A stretch of 24,594 nucleotides of DNA from Choristocarpus tenellus KU-1152 (taxonomy: Eukaryota > Phaeophyceae), in contig CAXNAD020000207.1 in the NCBI GenBank assembly GCA_964200185.2, forward strand, positions 1 to 24,594, written 5' to 3'. The notes under the pieces are model-generated. The model saw only the letters and a program-made list of their open reading frames with translations. It was not told the origin of the DNA and made no database searches. Position numbers and translations under genes: made by a program. Shown one piece after another: positions 1 through 10,463 of this stretch; within the stretch, counting starts at the first letter, position 1, and the number at the start of each line of letters is the position of its first letter.

Positions 1-1700
1 GGGGGCGGGCGGGGGAGGGGGGTGGACGAAGGTGAGCGGGTGGGGAGGGGACAAAAGAATAATGATTTAATACACGCGTTTAGATTTATTGTTTTGCACT
101 TCACACCTAAACGTCTCAAAATTGCGCTCGTGGGAAAAACTGAATTTATGCCTTCAAAGGGAGCTACCGAGACATCTCCCGGCTAGCCAACTACGAAATA
201 CTGATTTTCATGTTATGCACACCAGTATTATGTAAGGCTTGAGGGACATCTGTGGCAATGCAACAGAAAAAAGGGAACGAAAATCGAAGGAATGCTTTGA
301 GATACCATGCAAGAAAGTCAAGAGGTAGGCTAGCAGGTATTTTTATGTTACTAGAGGAGCCTCTTGCCCCATTAGTCTTGGCATAGCTCACAGACCGTGC
401 CGTGATAATCTTGAAATACAGGAGAAATTATTAGAGTGACAACCGGGCTTGGTGTAGGTGCTAAGAACGGCGGATATTCGTAAAATTTTTATTGGAAGAT
501 ACAACTTGCATAATGCTTCGCGGAGTCGACCTTTTGCGGAGGTTTCGGCTCATCTCTCTCTTCCTACTTGTTTGGAAGTTTCGTTTTAGATATTGGTTAG
601 GGTAGTTATTCCAAGTGATCAATGAGCAATAAAGCAAACCGTCAACAGTTTCATACATGGAGCATTATCGTGCTCGACAAACCTCTCTTGTCTTTGGGAA
701 AGGAGTCACGAAAGTTGAGAATCGGCCGGCGCATTAGGTGCTTAGTTGTAGGGCGCACCCTTCAATGATGTTAATAATCAATATGTCATATCGAGGTTGA
801 AATAGATCGATGCAATAAAGGGATGATCAAAGGACGTGTACCATCACGTCTCAAATTTCAGTTGGTAACAACAAGATTGTACACCGTACTACTCAAGGCA
901 TGAGAGAAGTATACGTTAAGGTGCTATATCTTCCACATGTGACCACGGAGACATGCAGTAGGACGCGACAGGCTTGACAATATTTGAATGAATCAACTCT
1001 TGCTCACAACACTGCACTAGAATAAGTTCACATTTTTCGTTCCTCACCATCACCCAACACCCATCTATTTTCTATGTACCTTGGGTTATGTCCACCATTA
1101 TTGGGGGCAACACATTCCATACCCGACGCTGCCGAAGACAGACGCGGCTAGCCTTGACGGCTTGTGTCGCCGCCGTTCTCGCAAGGCCTTGCATCTGATC
1201 GAGCTGGGGGATTGGATGGTCAAATGATTGGTTAGGTGCAATACAAAGATAACCTTTGGGAACGATCACATATTGGGCTCCTGGCAATTCCTTACTTGGA
1301 TGAAGACGGTGTCTCTCAACCTCGACCATAATTTCTACTCCAACCTTAACTGATTCCACCACGGTCTCCACACGGGGTTATCTAACCATAAATCCTTACC
1401 TCTACCCACCCTCTACTGAAGTTAAGATTCCACCGTAGGCCCCAGGCCCTCCAGCTCCCACCTCGTGCTGTCACCTCTTGCTTGTTTCACGCTAACCTTG
1501 CTACTTGCTACGATAGGTCTTTCTCCATCCTGGAATACTCGATGAGTGGAAGGCGTTATCCTGCTCATGTATATGATAATACACATTGATTGCCCTTTTT
1601 CAATTATTGATATGTGAAATGTTGAATCTACGTGGACAACAAGTAGTAGAACATCTGTGAAGGCTTGGTACCAGACACGGGGCACCTCGCAGGAGTACCT
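1..1700. other. Intergenic or undetermined 5' region, no supported gene
   Basis: The first 60 bases are a G-rich low-complexity stretch similar to the sequence around the two assembly gaps. The rest holds only short open frames in all directions. The longest, on the minus strand at 1072-1371 (99 codons), shows no motif I recognise and no convincing splice signals. The SRAP promoter should lie at the right-hand end, before the ATG at 1701, but I see no clear TATA box or other element there. Confidence 0.4.
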
Positions 1701-1717
1701 ATGTGTGGAAGAGCAAG
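1701..1717 (+). CDS. SRAP exon 1, 17-nt initiator exon with catalytic Cys2
   Basis: ATG TGT GGA AGA GCA AG then donor GTTTGC encodes MCGRA plus two bases of an Arg codon. The acceptor at 2190-2191 supplies the third base (AG|G) and the protein continues VTVEPTTLANAAGLP, a typical SRAP N-terminus. Met-Cys-Gly-Arg is the family signature, so this ATG is fixed by homology although the exon is very short. Confidence 0.85.
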
Positions 1718-4700
1718 GTTTGCTATTTTGTTTATTGCTCAAATTTCCCATCGTTGACCAATGCAATAGACTGTCAAAACTATCTCTTTATTAATGTGAT
1801 ATTTTGTGCGACATACCCATCATGGTACTTCCTCAGCCGATACCTTGGGCAGTGCATGTTCTTCACCGCCGGTAAATCCAACGGGATCGTTCTGACATTA
1901 TTTTTTGTAGTGGGAAGGCATGGGCGCCACTTGTGAACAACACTGGAGACTTCATTTTCAAAGAATAAGGTTACGTTATCCCCTATATACGGTTGTTTGT
2001 CTTGGAAACGTGATGTAGAGAAAAAAAATCCACAATAGATGTACTCACAACGTGAAGTTTGGTATATGTGTATGTAAGCGACCATCTTTAATCCTGATAC
2101 CTCCTCTTTCGTAAGGGTGGAACATCCACTACTCAAATGCAACAACTTGATATATAACTGATTCCGTCACATGTTTTTTCCCCAATACCAGGGTCACGGT
2201 TGAACCAACAACGTTAGCCAACGCGGCTGGGTTACCTTCTGGCACTCGACTACGTAGAGCATCTCAGTGTAAGATACTCGTCTGTTTCCTTTGCTACTGG
2301 CGTTAGGACTTCCTCTGTGTGAGACCTGGTCGTTCCTTCAAGCTCATCGCCTACTCCCTCAATGTGGCTTTCATCCCGTCTGTGCTCTGATTAGACCGCC
2401 CAAGGCATAATGCACATCCTGGCAATGCAGCCCCTGTGCTCTACACGACCAACGGTGGTGGATTTGCTATGCGGGCGATGAGGTGAGTGATGGATTTAGG
2501 TAGGGTAGTTGTTTACAAGATCGACCGTCGACTGTGTTTCCCCGCGAGTCATACAAATACACGCAAACACTATTCCGGGCCTCTTCAGACATCGGACCAT
2601 AAGCACGTACACCTAATCCGATAAAGAACAATTTTATGCCATGCATTAATACACAACTAATACCTCGGGAAAAATGTTTGAACTTCTAACTTTTAATGGA
2701 TGCAATTTGCTCATCCCACCGCACAGCCTACACTACTGCAGTATTTGACCACTAGGCAGTAGAGCTTCAGCGAACTGGTACATATATCATGCGTCTTTTC
2801 TTCATCCAGGTGGGGACTGGTCCCATCGTACACCAAGCACGGAGAAAGACCCAACCACTTCCGCATGTTCAACGCTAGGAGCGAGACGGTAAGGATTGTC
2901 GTTGAAACCATTGTAGACCTAATGTTCTTTGTACAGGAGGTTAGATGAACGATGTGAGTGGATTTGCTTTGAATTACAACATGGTTTACATCATTAGCAT
3001 GTAACAGACTTGAGGATGGGGTGGGTGTGGTCTGCTATGTGCTAAGTGGGTGTCTACGACTTGTGCGTAAGTTTCATTGGTAGAAAAGCGGCCCATCCAA
3101 ACACTCGTTTAACTTAAATGTGAAAGGAAAAAAAAAATAGTATTAATGTATTTGTTCAATATGTATATATACAGAGATGCGACTTCAGTCAATCAGTGGG
3201 TTCTCCCTGTCGTCTCGCCTATGCTCCCCTATTACGCATTGGTACACCTTTTTTTTATCACCATATCAAGGAATGTGGTACGTTCTTGAGATACCAGAGA
3301 CATTGATCAGCACAAAACTCTGAACTTACAGGTGAGAGAGAGGGCAGCTTTTTCTCGTCTTGTTACACGAAGACGCTGTGTGGTAGGCTTTGATGGTTTC
3401 TACGAATGGAAGTCTGACCAAGGTGGTCAAAAACAGCCCTACTACATACGGCTGAACGATGACCGTCCCATGCTGGTATGTCACCTTCCCTTCCTCACCT
3501 TCCCATTCACCCCCATTCACCCCCCCCCCCCCCCCCCCCCCTCTTTTTTTTTTTCTCTTTTTTCCTTCTATTGTAAGAGGGCGGGTGTGGGGAAAGGGGN
3601 NNNNNNNNNCCCCCCCGTATCTTGCTCTCTTTTTTAAGTCCTCTTTTCCAAGTCCCTCTCCTCCCCCCATCCTTACCACCTTGACCATTCTGCCATTCTA
3701 TCCCTTTAACTCACTTTTTGAAGCTCACTACGAACAAATCCTATCTATTGGAGAGGGCATGTTGTAGTGCGATGATAGTTTTGGATGCCTGCGTGTATCC
3801 TGCACTCGTATGACCACTATCTCCAATGTGCACTTGTCCTTCAGATTGATTGCCATGCCTCTTGATTGGGACTTACACCATAGATCAGAGTCGTGTGTGC
3901 TGAGCCATTGACCAAAGATCATTTATGCATTAGTTCACTCGATGAGTTGTGTGTGAAAAATCATCTGTATGTTATCGTAGAGGCTAGGCAAGTTTCTGCT
4001 CCAAAAACGAATCCAGTCATTGATCTATCATTCATCTTGTCAAAATGCATACTTTTCTTGCATGAAAAGAAAATGATGTGCTGGAGAAAAAAACGGAAAC
4101 TAGTCTACACAGCTATTTATATTGTGTCTCAACAGATGGGGTTAGTTGTAAAGCACCTACAAATTACTATATTCATGTTCAATGCCACAACATTTGTTCA
4201 CCAAACAAGGGTTGTTCACCCTTCTAACATTCATAGGTGAGTAGCACATGTATGTTAGGTAAAGATGGATATCACAGCCACATATTTGTAAAATCTCATA
4301 GCTCATGAAAGCTGTGAGTTGAATGATTTGCAGATATTTTATTTACCCACAAATTTTTCATGTGTTGATGACTTAGCCCGCGAGCGGTCTAACATATGGT
4401 ATCTTCAATGCAGTGTGATGCAGTGCTTTCTCTTGTACGCTTGCACTAGTTCCTATTTGGCTGATTCCCATCCCCCTTGTGCCGTTCCCATTTCTCTTTG
4501 TTGGGGTATCTTACAGGTGGCAGCCCTCTATGACACGTGGCGATTGCCTGATGAGGACTTGCAGGAAACAGGGAAAGACAAAGAGCGGTTTGGCACAATG
4601 AAGGGAAGCAAGGATGGGGGTGATGGTGGCATTGCTGATGGAAAGAGCAGCTCAGGGGGAGGGAGGGAGGGGACAAGGACAGAAGAAGAGGAGGAGGAGG

Positions 4701-7700
4701 AGGAGGAGGATGAGGGGGGGCAGTTGATGTTCACGTTTACGCTGCTTACAACTGGTTCCTCATCCTCCTTCAAGTATTTGCATGACAGGTATTTCAAGGA
4801 CATGGTTGATTTTGGTTTTAAAAAGAAAAAATGGAGCCAAAGCATACAGAAGCCGCGACTAAACTACTCCTTACAGAGGTATCCTAATGTTTGTGCCACA
4901 TCTACCCCTTTGTACTTTGACCTTTATCTTCTGTCTTATTGGTATGGTGTTAACTGCGTGCACCCCACTTCTACCTCCTTCTGGCCCCCCATACCCACTC
5001 GTGCGTTTACATTCTGCAGGATGCCTGTCATACTTGACAGGGAGGCATCGCTGATATGGATGGAAGAAGACAGCAAAGCGGTATGAAGTCCCTCGGTCTC
5101 ATGTGAAAAAAAGTTTAATAAGATATACTTTCCACATAGACGAGCCTTTGTCATAATACTGAGTGCTCTGAAGTGTGTACTAGCACAAGTGTACTTTAGC
5201 AGGAGGGTTCTTCGTGAGTCGTTGTGGGGTGTGCGTTGCAGTTTTTTCAATATTACTGATGTTGTTTGCGCTTGTCCCTTTTGTGTGTCTCCAATACCTG
5301 TGTAGGCTTGTTTCTTGTGTGTGTGTTTTTTGTGCTTGACTTGCTGAAGAAATCTATGACCAATGGACGCCTGCAATGAGCTCCATCAGTAGCAAGGACA
5401 CATAATTTTTTTTATGGATTCCTGTGCTTGTGCCTGTGTTCCACTTAATGGAAGCACCGAGACGGACCATACAGCCCGTCTACCGAATCGTTTGGGCTCT
5501 CCCCATCTTTAGTTATGGATCCTGTTGGAGACTGTTTGTTGTGGGTATTTTTTTATTGTGCTGTATGATTAACCATCGTACTATTCAAGTATTGCATCTC
5601 CAACAAGGTTCAGCTCTTAAGAGGTGGCTACTAGATGAGTTACAAAGGTATAGGTACATGAAGCAGGCATCATGCACTTCCTTCCCATCGCCATATGCTT
5701 ACTAACTACCCTCCCCTCACTGCCTCTTCTGCACACATCCCGATACTGAAAATGGTAGGCGTTGACTCTGCTGTCCAAATTCCAAGCCTATGATCGTCCG
5801 GATCTAGTTTGGCACCCAGTGACCAGGCAGATGAACAATCTTAGGTGCGTGGTATGACTGATGCTTACTATGTTGCCAACATCGCATTGGCCTCTACTGT
5901 GTAACTGTTTACTTACTCTTGTCCTATTGTAGTGATTTTTTTGAGCCACTAAGATGTGAGTGTGTTGAATTCTATTCTCTGTACAACTCTTCACAGTTGG
6001 GCAATCAACTGAGGTCACTGACTGATAGGTAGGTCTCCCTTTCATCCACAGGAAAAGAAAAGTTTTCTAGTTAAAGAGAATTCAACATAAGGGGACTAGT
6101 GTGCACACAGCAGCACGCAGTGCATACCCAAAGAGCATGATGTACCCACTACTGTCAGGAATCGAAAGCATTCATGGGCAAGTTCTTTTGATTTGGAAAG
6201 TTTCCATATATTTGTACATGATCGAAATGTGGACACAGCAAACAAATTAAGGTTCACAAAAGACAGTACAGTGGAAATTTACCAACAATTTTCTGTTCGA
6301 TAATCACGACTTAATCAAAGCATAGTGATTGGGTCACTATGATTTATTACTATTATTCCAGATGCATGTAGTAAGGAGGCAAATGGAATATCTACTGGAA
6401 TTTTTGAGGAGGACAACAAGTATTTTGGAATGTAGGGGCAAGGTGGAGGGCATGAAGTTGGTTTTGAAGTCCTTACTCCTCTCAGAACCCCAGATATGGG
6501 TCACTTGAGGGCTGAATTGGAGTGAATTATTCAACCTCCCAAAGTAGGCCGAAGGCATTCAGAGCATTGCAAAATCTGCTGCAGGTTGGTTCATCCCATG
6601 AAATATATATTTGGGCTTGCTCTCCTTGATGCCTGTTGAAGAAGAGTGGAATTGACAGCTGGAGAGTGACCTGGAGTGATGCTGTATGGAGGTATCGACA
6701 GCCTGAAAACATTGACACCCTACCTTCCTACAGTAGCAATGTAGGTCACTTCTGCATGCTGATTCTAGCCAAAGGAGATAGTGACTTGGATTGGTACCAT
6801 AGGGAGGTAGTTTGTCCCGAAATGCTGATACGTTACCTTTCTACAGTACCAATCTAGTTCACTTTCCACCTGACTGTGCCCTCTTCTTCCTCCACTTCCT
6901 CGCTTGCTATCCTCAAGGCCTCAGGAATAAAGATAAATAGACTGGCAGGGATTCTCCTGGATTGGTACTGCAGGCAGCTTGACCTGCCCATACCTCCTTT
7001 CGTTACCTGTCTAGGTCACTTTCTGCTTGCCTATTCCTTTCTTCTTTCTTGGGAACCACACAAACCATTCTTGTTGCCTATAAAATATGAGAGGAGTGGA
7101 CAGGTTAAGAGTGAGCAATCTTTTTTACATTTCACCTGATTGTTTCGCTTTTCTTACTCCACAACCTTGCTCGTTATCCTCAACACTTACGGCAAGAGAA
7201 AGGAATAGGTCGGTGGAGATTGACTTGGATTGCTACTGTAGGCACCTTAACGTGCTGAACCTCCCTACAGTCCAAATGTAGATCACCTTCTGCTTGCCTA
7301 TTCCTCTCCTCTTCCTCTGCTATGTCGCCCACTATACTTGATGTATAAAGTTGTAAGAATGGGCAGGCGGAGAGTGACCTGGATTGGTGTTGAAGGGAGG
7401 AATTGGTGACTAGACACGCCAATACCTCCATACAACACAAATCTAGGGCAAGAGCGTAACTGCCAAAACCTCCCTACACTACCAATCCAGGTGACATCCT
7501 GGCTGCCTATACCTCTGTTCTTCTTCCATTACCTCGCCTACTGTCTTTGGTGCTTCCACCCTTCCCACTCCTGGTTTACATCACCTGCATCCCCAACACC
7601 TGTCCTTTGTCAGAGGTCTGGTCTCAATTTTTGCCTCAACTCCTCTCCCTTCATCTGCCATCTGGTATGAGATATGCAGATCTCTATTAGATTCCAGGCA

Positions 7701-10463
7701 TAAGTTTGCATAATCTTCGCTTGTTTTTGGTGCTTGTCTCAGTCCTTAGTTTAGCCATTGTGCATAGGACACGTTCATACACATTTTGGTTCCACTTAAA
7801 TCTTTGGGTGATGGAAAATTCCGTGTAGATAGGTACTACTAAAGGAATGTGTTCCTTCTCGTGCAATATGTGTTCCCAGACCCTTTTTGTGCTAGACTTG
7901 TTGTTTCTTGATGTTAGCCTGGTGGGCCTGGGTATCAGACACATGCTCGAAAGGTAGCCTACATTGGAAGCAATAAACGTGAACGAAAGCAGCAAGATGA
8001 AAGGAGAAAAAAATTTATCAAGGGGAAGTTTGTTTGAGACAAGACACTCCTCATTGGTACTCAACAGAGAAGGGGAAGTCACTCGGCAATCCTATCCATC
8101 TATTCAAGGCCTACTCACTGTGTTTCACTAAGAAATAGAAAACATAAAAACAACCGCAAATTATTCACAAGGTAATATTGAGCAGGCATGTGAAGACACG
8201 CACCTGCTTGAGTCACCCTGGTCCAGTTCTCCATCTAGAAGCTACCTAGCAAACATATCTGTCATGGGTAGCCTCTCATCCCACATGCATGACACTGACC
8301 CCACCAACAGGATCCTCCTTTCTGCACAGTTGCCTCAATACTGTCACGCCCAGTCTTGATGACAGCATTCTTATTTGAAACATTTACTTTGTGATGTTGA
8401 TCAACTGTGTAGCCTCTTTTTGAGTCCGCTTCAATGTCCATCCCAATTAGTCTTGATCGATCCCTCTTTTCCTTGCCACCACATCTCCTCGACAAGCCTT
8501 GCGTCTCAAAAATGAATTGTGCAGGATGCTCAACGTGAACATTGGAGTCAATACTGTTGCTTTCTCCCACACACACTACATTTTGGCACACCATTCTTGT
8601 AACAGAGACCCACATCTTTGTCATGCATATAAATGCACATTGGAGGGTGACAACTTAGACCTGTCCTTGCAGATCTTGAGGAAGGTGGTAGGCAAGTTCA
8701 TTGTAGTTTCATTAGTGTATAACGCAAATATCTCAGTCACACTGTGATTGCTGATCTGTGTGGACTACTGACAACCCAGTCAAGGGACATTCCATTGAGG
8801 TTGACCAATTTGGCTAGCAATGCCTGCCAGTCCAGAATCCACGTGCAAGTCTTCTGTGATGCTGAAATGTAGGGAATAGTAATTTTACTGTGCATGTGAT
8901 TGTTAAGTTTCTTGATCTTGATTCATGTGAACATCACAATGAGTTATCATTCACTATACTCTCTTTCAGCACTGCACTACCATCCACAGCCCTGATGGAT
9001 GAATCATGTGCTGAGCAAAGTAGCAAGTATTTTTAGGGTCCAAACGCCTGCCACAAATATTCAATCCTGCCCCTTCAATTGCAACATGTTGAAGACGTAC
9101 ATGCCAAGAATCAGTAGGTTGTGTAGGGGTCATTGCGCCCCTGCTGGCTATGTTTGCTGGTTCTGGAGGCGGCCTACTCTGTATCTGCAATAATCATATA
9201 CTTGAGTATTTCACATAGCCCGGCAGTGGCCACAGTGGCCATAAAAATAGTGAGACAGTCCTTTCGGAGACACAGGTGATTTGCTGCATCTGATCATTCA
9301 TTGCTCAAAATTGGCAATTCTAGGTTAATATTGACACTCGATCCCAGTAACAGTTGGATGCGATACTGCTATGTAGTATTTTGTATGTAGTGCACGCTCC
9401 TTATGCCGTACAGACACTCAAAACATACGCACAATGATTTTACAAAACAGAACACCTGATGCCTCTGTCCTCACCCTCTCCTTTACATCTTAGAGATGTT
9501 GCATCAACTTGTGAATCCCTTTAGGTTCTCTGCTTGTCTTAAAGGAATATTTGTAGTACTTGCAGTTTGGTGAACATCATTGCACAAACCTTCAGATTGT
9601 TTTACTGATTGACTTCCCTGAAACCCCTATGCCCCACTCCCTGCACCTTCTCCTATCTTTGCCATCAATACACACACAACAGCTTTGAGGATCCCTGTTG
9701 TAGTGAGGAAGTCAAGCTCAAGACTCCTGCACCCATCACTAACTTCTTCTTGCCCAAGCAGACCAAGCAATTACAGCAGAGAGGGGGGGTACCTGGATTT
9801 AGGAGCACTTGCTCTTTGCCTGGACATATGAGACGAGGGGGAGAACCTCTTCCTAAAGCAGCACAGAGTCAGACACCTGTTCCTGACCTTTCTTCTGGAG
9901 TCTCACTTATTGTTTCCACTTCTTATGCAGCGAGTGGTGAGATGTCATCGGCAGCATCTTCTCCAGTATTGGAGAAGGATATGCAATGGCTGGAGAACAC
10001 AGAGGAAGTGTTGAAGGGCACTGGTAATGATTCCAGTTGTCCATCTTCTCCGACTAAAGGGGGCCTTAGTACTTGTGTCGTGTCGGGAAGCCTCTGCAGA
10101 GTGGTCAATGATGAGAGTCATGAGAAATCACATCAGGCACCTGCAGCTGCAAAGGAGGATAGTGGGAATAGTGGTTGGGAGTATGCCCTTTGCTTGTCTG
10201 TAAATAAGGTGTCAGATATGTCTGGCACCGATTCACCTGGTTCCACTGTCCAAGATCCAATTGGAAGAACCTCATCCTCTTCGCTGAGGGGAAAGAGAAT
10301 TAAACCTGATAGTAGTGTATCAACTAACCCCTATACAAAGCGACATGCACAGGTCAGAGGTAAGGGAGGGTTGGGCATCAAGCACAAAACAGGAGTCAAT
10401 GGTACTACAGGGGGTACAAAGAAGCAGGCTAAACTCACAGGGTTCTTTTCGCCAAAGAACTGA
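1701..10463 (+). CDS. SRAP-domain protein (HMCES/YedK family), spliced gene with PIP-box tail
   Basis: SRAP proteins bind abasic sites in single-stranded DNA and form a covalent DNA-protein crosslink through Cys2, protecting the site at replication forks. Exons: 1701-1717, 2192-2268, 2395-2482, 2810-2888, 3332-3475, 4517-4788, 5020-5080, then two uncertain exons (about 5608-5647 and 8970-9027) and the last exon 9683-10463. The first seven exons join in phase with GT donors and AG acceptors and give 246 residues. The protein starts MCGRAR, so Cys2 is exposed once Met1 is removed. Motifs follow in family order: YRPRHNAHPG, RWGLVPSYTK, FNARSET (Asn82), GFYEW (Glu112), KQPYYI, ALYDTW, FTFTLLTT and LHDRMPVIL (His224). 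These four residues match the known C2/N75/E105/H160 set of YedK; the Asn-Glu spacing of 30 is identical. A roughly 50-residue acidic insertion lies between Glu112 and His224. The tail ends with a PIP box. The family call is secure; intactness of the full product is not. Confidence 0.88.
2810..3475 (+). CDS. SRAP exons 4 and 5 (catalytic core: Asn82, Glu112)
   Basis: Exon 4 (2810-2888) begins after TTCATCCAG and ends before GTAAGG. It encodes the WGLVPSYTK block and FNARSET. Exon 5 (3332-3475) follows CTTACAG and ends before GTATGT. It encodes VRERAAFSRLVTRRRC and GFYEWKSD, then KQPYYIRL. Both junctions are phase 0. In characterised SRAP proteins the Asn and Glu shape the active site beside Cys2 and contact the abasic DNA. 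Confidence 0.9.
3520..3609. repeat. Poly-C/poly-T tract and assembly gap (SRAP intron)
   Basis: A run of 22 C (3520-3541) is followed by T-rich sequence, a G-rich stretch and 10 N bases (3600-3609), then more C. It starts about 45 bases after the exon 5 donor and falls inside the 3476-4516 intron. The N run marks missing sequence of unknown size. Confidence 0.9.
4517..4788 (+). CDS. SRAP exon 6 with Gly/Ser/Glu-rich insertion
   Basis: The exon runs from acceptor TTACAG to donor AG|GTATTT. It starts VAALYDTW and ends FTFTLLTTG...LHD, both standard SRAP blocks that are normally separated by roughly ten residues. Here about 55 residues separate them, rich in Lys/Asp/Gly/Ser and ending in nine consecutive Glu (residues 191-199, from a GAA/GAG repeat at 4682-4708), then Asp-Glu-Gly-Gly. 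The insertion keeps frame and lies before His224, so it should be a surface loop. The minus-strand frame across it, a Ser/Pro-rich stretch, is a shadow. Confidence 0.85.
5608..5647 (+). other. Candidate SRAP exon 8, apparently frame-broken
   Basis: Exon 7 ends in phase 0, so the next exon should supply the short helix before the second DNA-facing strand. Following CAACAAG the phase-0 frame reads VQLLRGGY then TAG. The +1 frame across the same bases ends LLDELQ before the donor AG|GTATAG. Together they resemble the family's LLxPYxxxxL stretch, but only with a one- or two-base shift near 5629-5634. Alternatives are a shorter exon ending at a donor inside this stretch (AGAG|GTGGCT), which would be in phase with the following candidate, or a mini-exon I missed. 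Confidence 0.35.
6655..7500. repeat. Array of imperfect palindromic (fold-back) repeat units
   Basis: About five units each contain a left arm like GTGACCTGGATTGGTACTGT followed by AGGGAGGTA, a short loop, and its reverse complement, TACCTCCCTACAGTACCAAT then CTAGGTCAC. Approximate arms: 6665-6695/6720-6749, 6781-6810/6832-6862, 6950-6980/6992-7021, 7219-7247/7258-7286, 7371-7402/7418-7446, plus a lone right arm at 7465-7493. The spacers are also related: several continue from the right arm as TTCTGCTTGCCTATTCC, and two contain CTCGTTATCCTCAA or a near match. The unit is therefore larger than the hairpin, with a spacing of roughly 110-265 bp. It lies between SRAP exon candidates, so probably in an intron. 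Confidence 0.75.
7501..8969. other. Probable intron sequence, nothing recognised
   Basis: This stretch lies between the two uncertain SRAP exons. Minus-strand frames at 7687-8082 and 8262-8624 are 120-131 codons long but show no motif, no plausible start context and no splice pattern. The region also holds TGC-rich and pyrimidine-rich stretches typical of the introns here. I see no RNA gene. Confidence 0.4.
8970..9027 (+). other. Candidate SRAP exon 9 with in-frame TGA and broken donor
   Basis: After a strong acceptor (CTCTCTTTCAG) one frame reads LHYHPQP, TGA at 8993-8995, then WMNHVLSKVA. Family members have a block of the form L-x-Y/H-P-V-T-x-x-M/V-N/G-K, and the four-residue spacing between the HP pair and MN matches exactly, with the stop inside it. 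To join the next exon (SFEDPCC, matching the family's SFxGPEC) the exon must end at AG 9026-9027. The following bases are TATTTT rather than GTATTT, one G short of a normal donor. The homology is fairly persuasive; whether the breaks are real or sequence errors is open. Confidence 0.4.
9683..10463 (+). CDS. SRAP last exon: C-terminal tail with two PIP-like motifs
   Basis: This open exon of 259 codons plus stop starts after ACACACAACAG. Its first residues, (S)FEDPCCSEEVKLK, align with the family's final SFxGPEC block. The rest is a low-complexity, Ser/Thr/Gly-rich, probably disordered tail with basic patches (RGKRIK, KHKTG). Two short related motifs flank it: PITNFFLPK at 9732-9758 and KKQAKLTGFFSPKN at the extreme C-terminus. 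QAKLTGFF (10425-10448) fits the PIP-box consensus Q-x-x-[ILM]-x-x-[FY]-[FY] exactly. The human homologue also carries a C-terminal PIP motif, so PCNA binding is a reasonable inference. The stop is TGA. Confidence 0.8.

Noticed and set aside
1072-1371. Minus-strand 99-codon frame as a gene
   Set aside because: No motif, start context, splice partner or repeat similarity was found.
3326-3767. Pro-rich plus-strand and Gly-rich minus-strand frames through the gap
   Set aside because: They are extensions of SRAP exon 5 or its intron across poly-C and N bases, without independent support.
4446-4845. Serine/proline-rich minus-strand frames
   Set aside because: They are shadows of SRAP exon 6; the Ser run is the antisense of the Glu-coding GAG repeat.
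6655-7500. Regularly spaced repeats that could suggest a CRISPR array
   Set aside because: The repeats are imperfect, the spacing is irregular, the spacers are themselves repeated, and the context is a eukaryotic intron.
8993-8995. In-frame TGA as a reassigned or selenocysteine codon in the SRAP gene
   Set aside because: The same gene ends at TGA (10461-10463) and the WD40 gene also stops at TGA. Neighbouring lesions make mutation or sequence error simpler.
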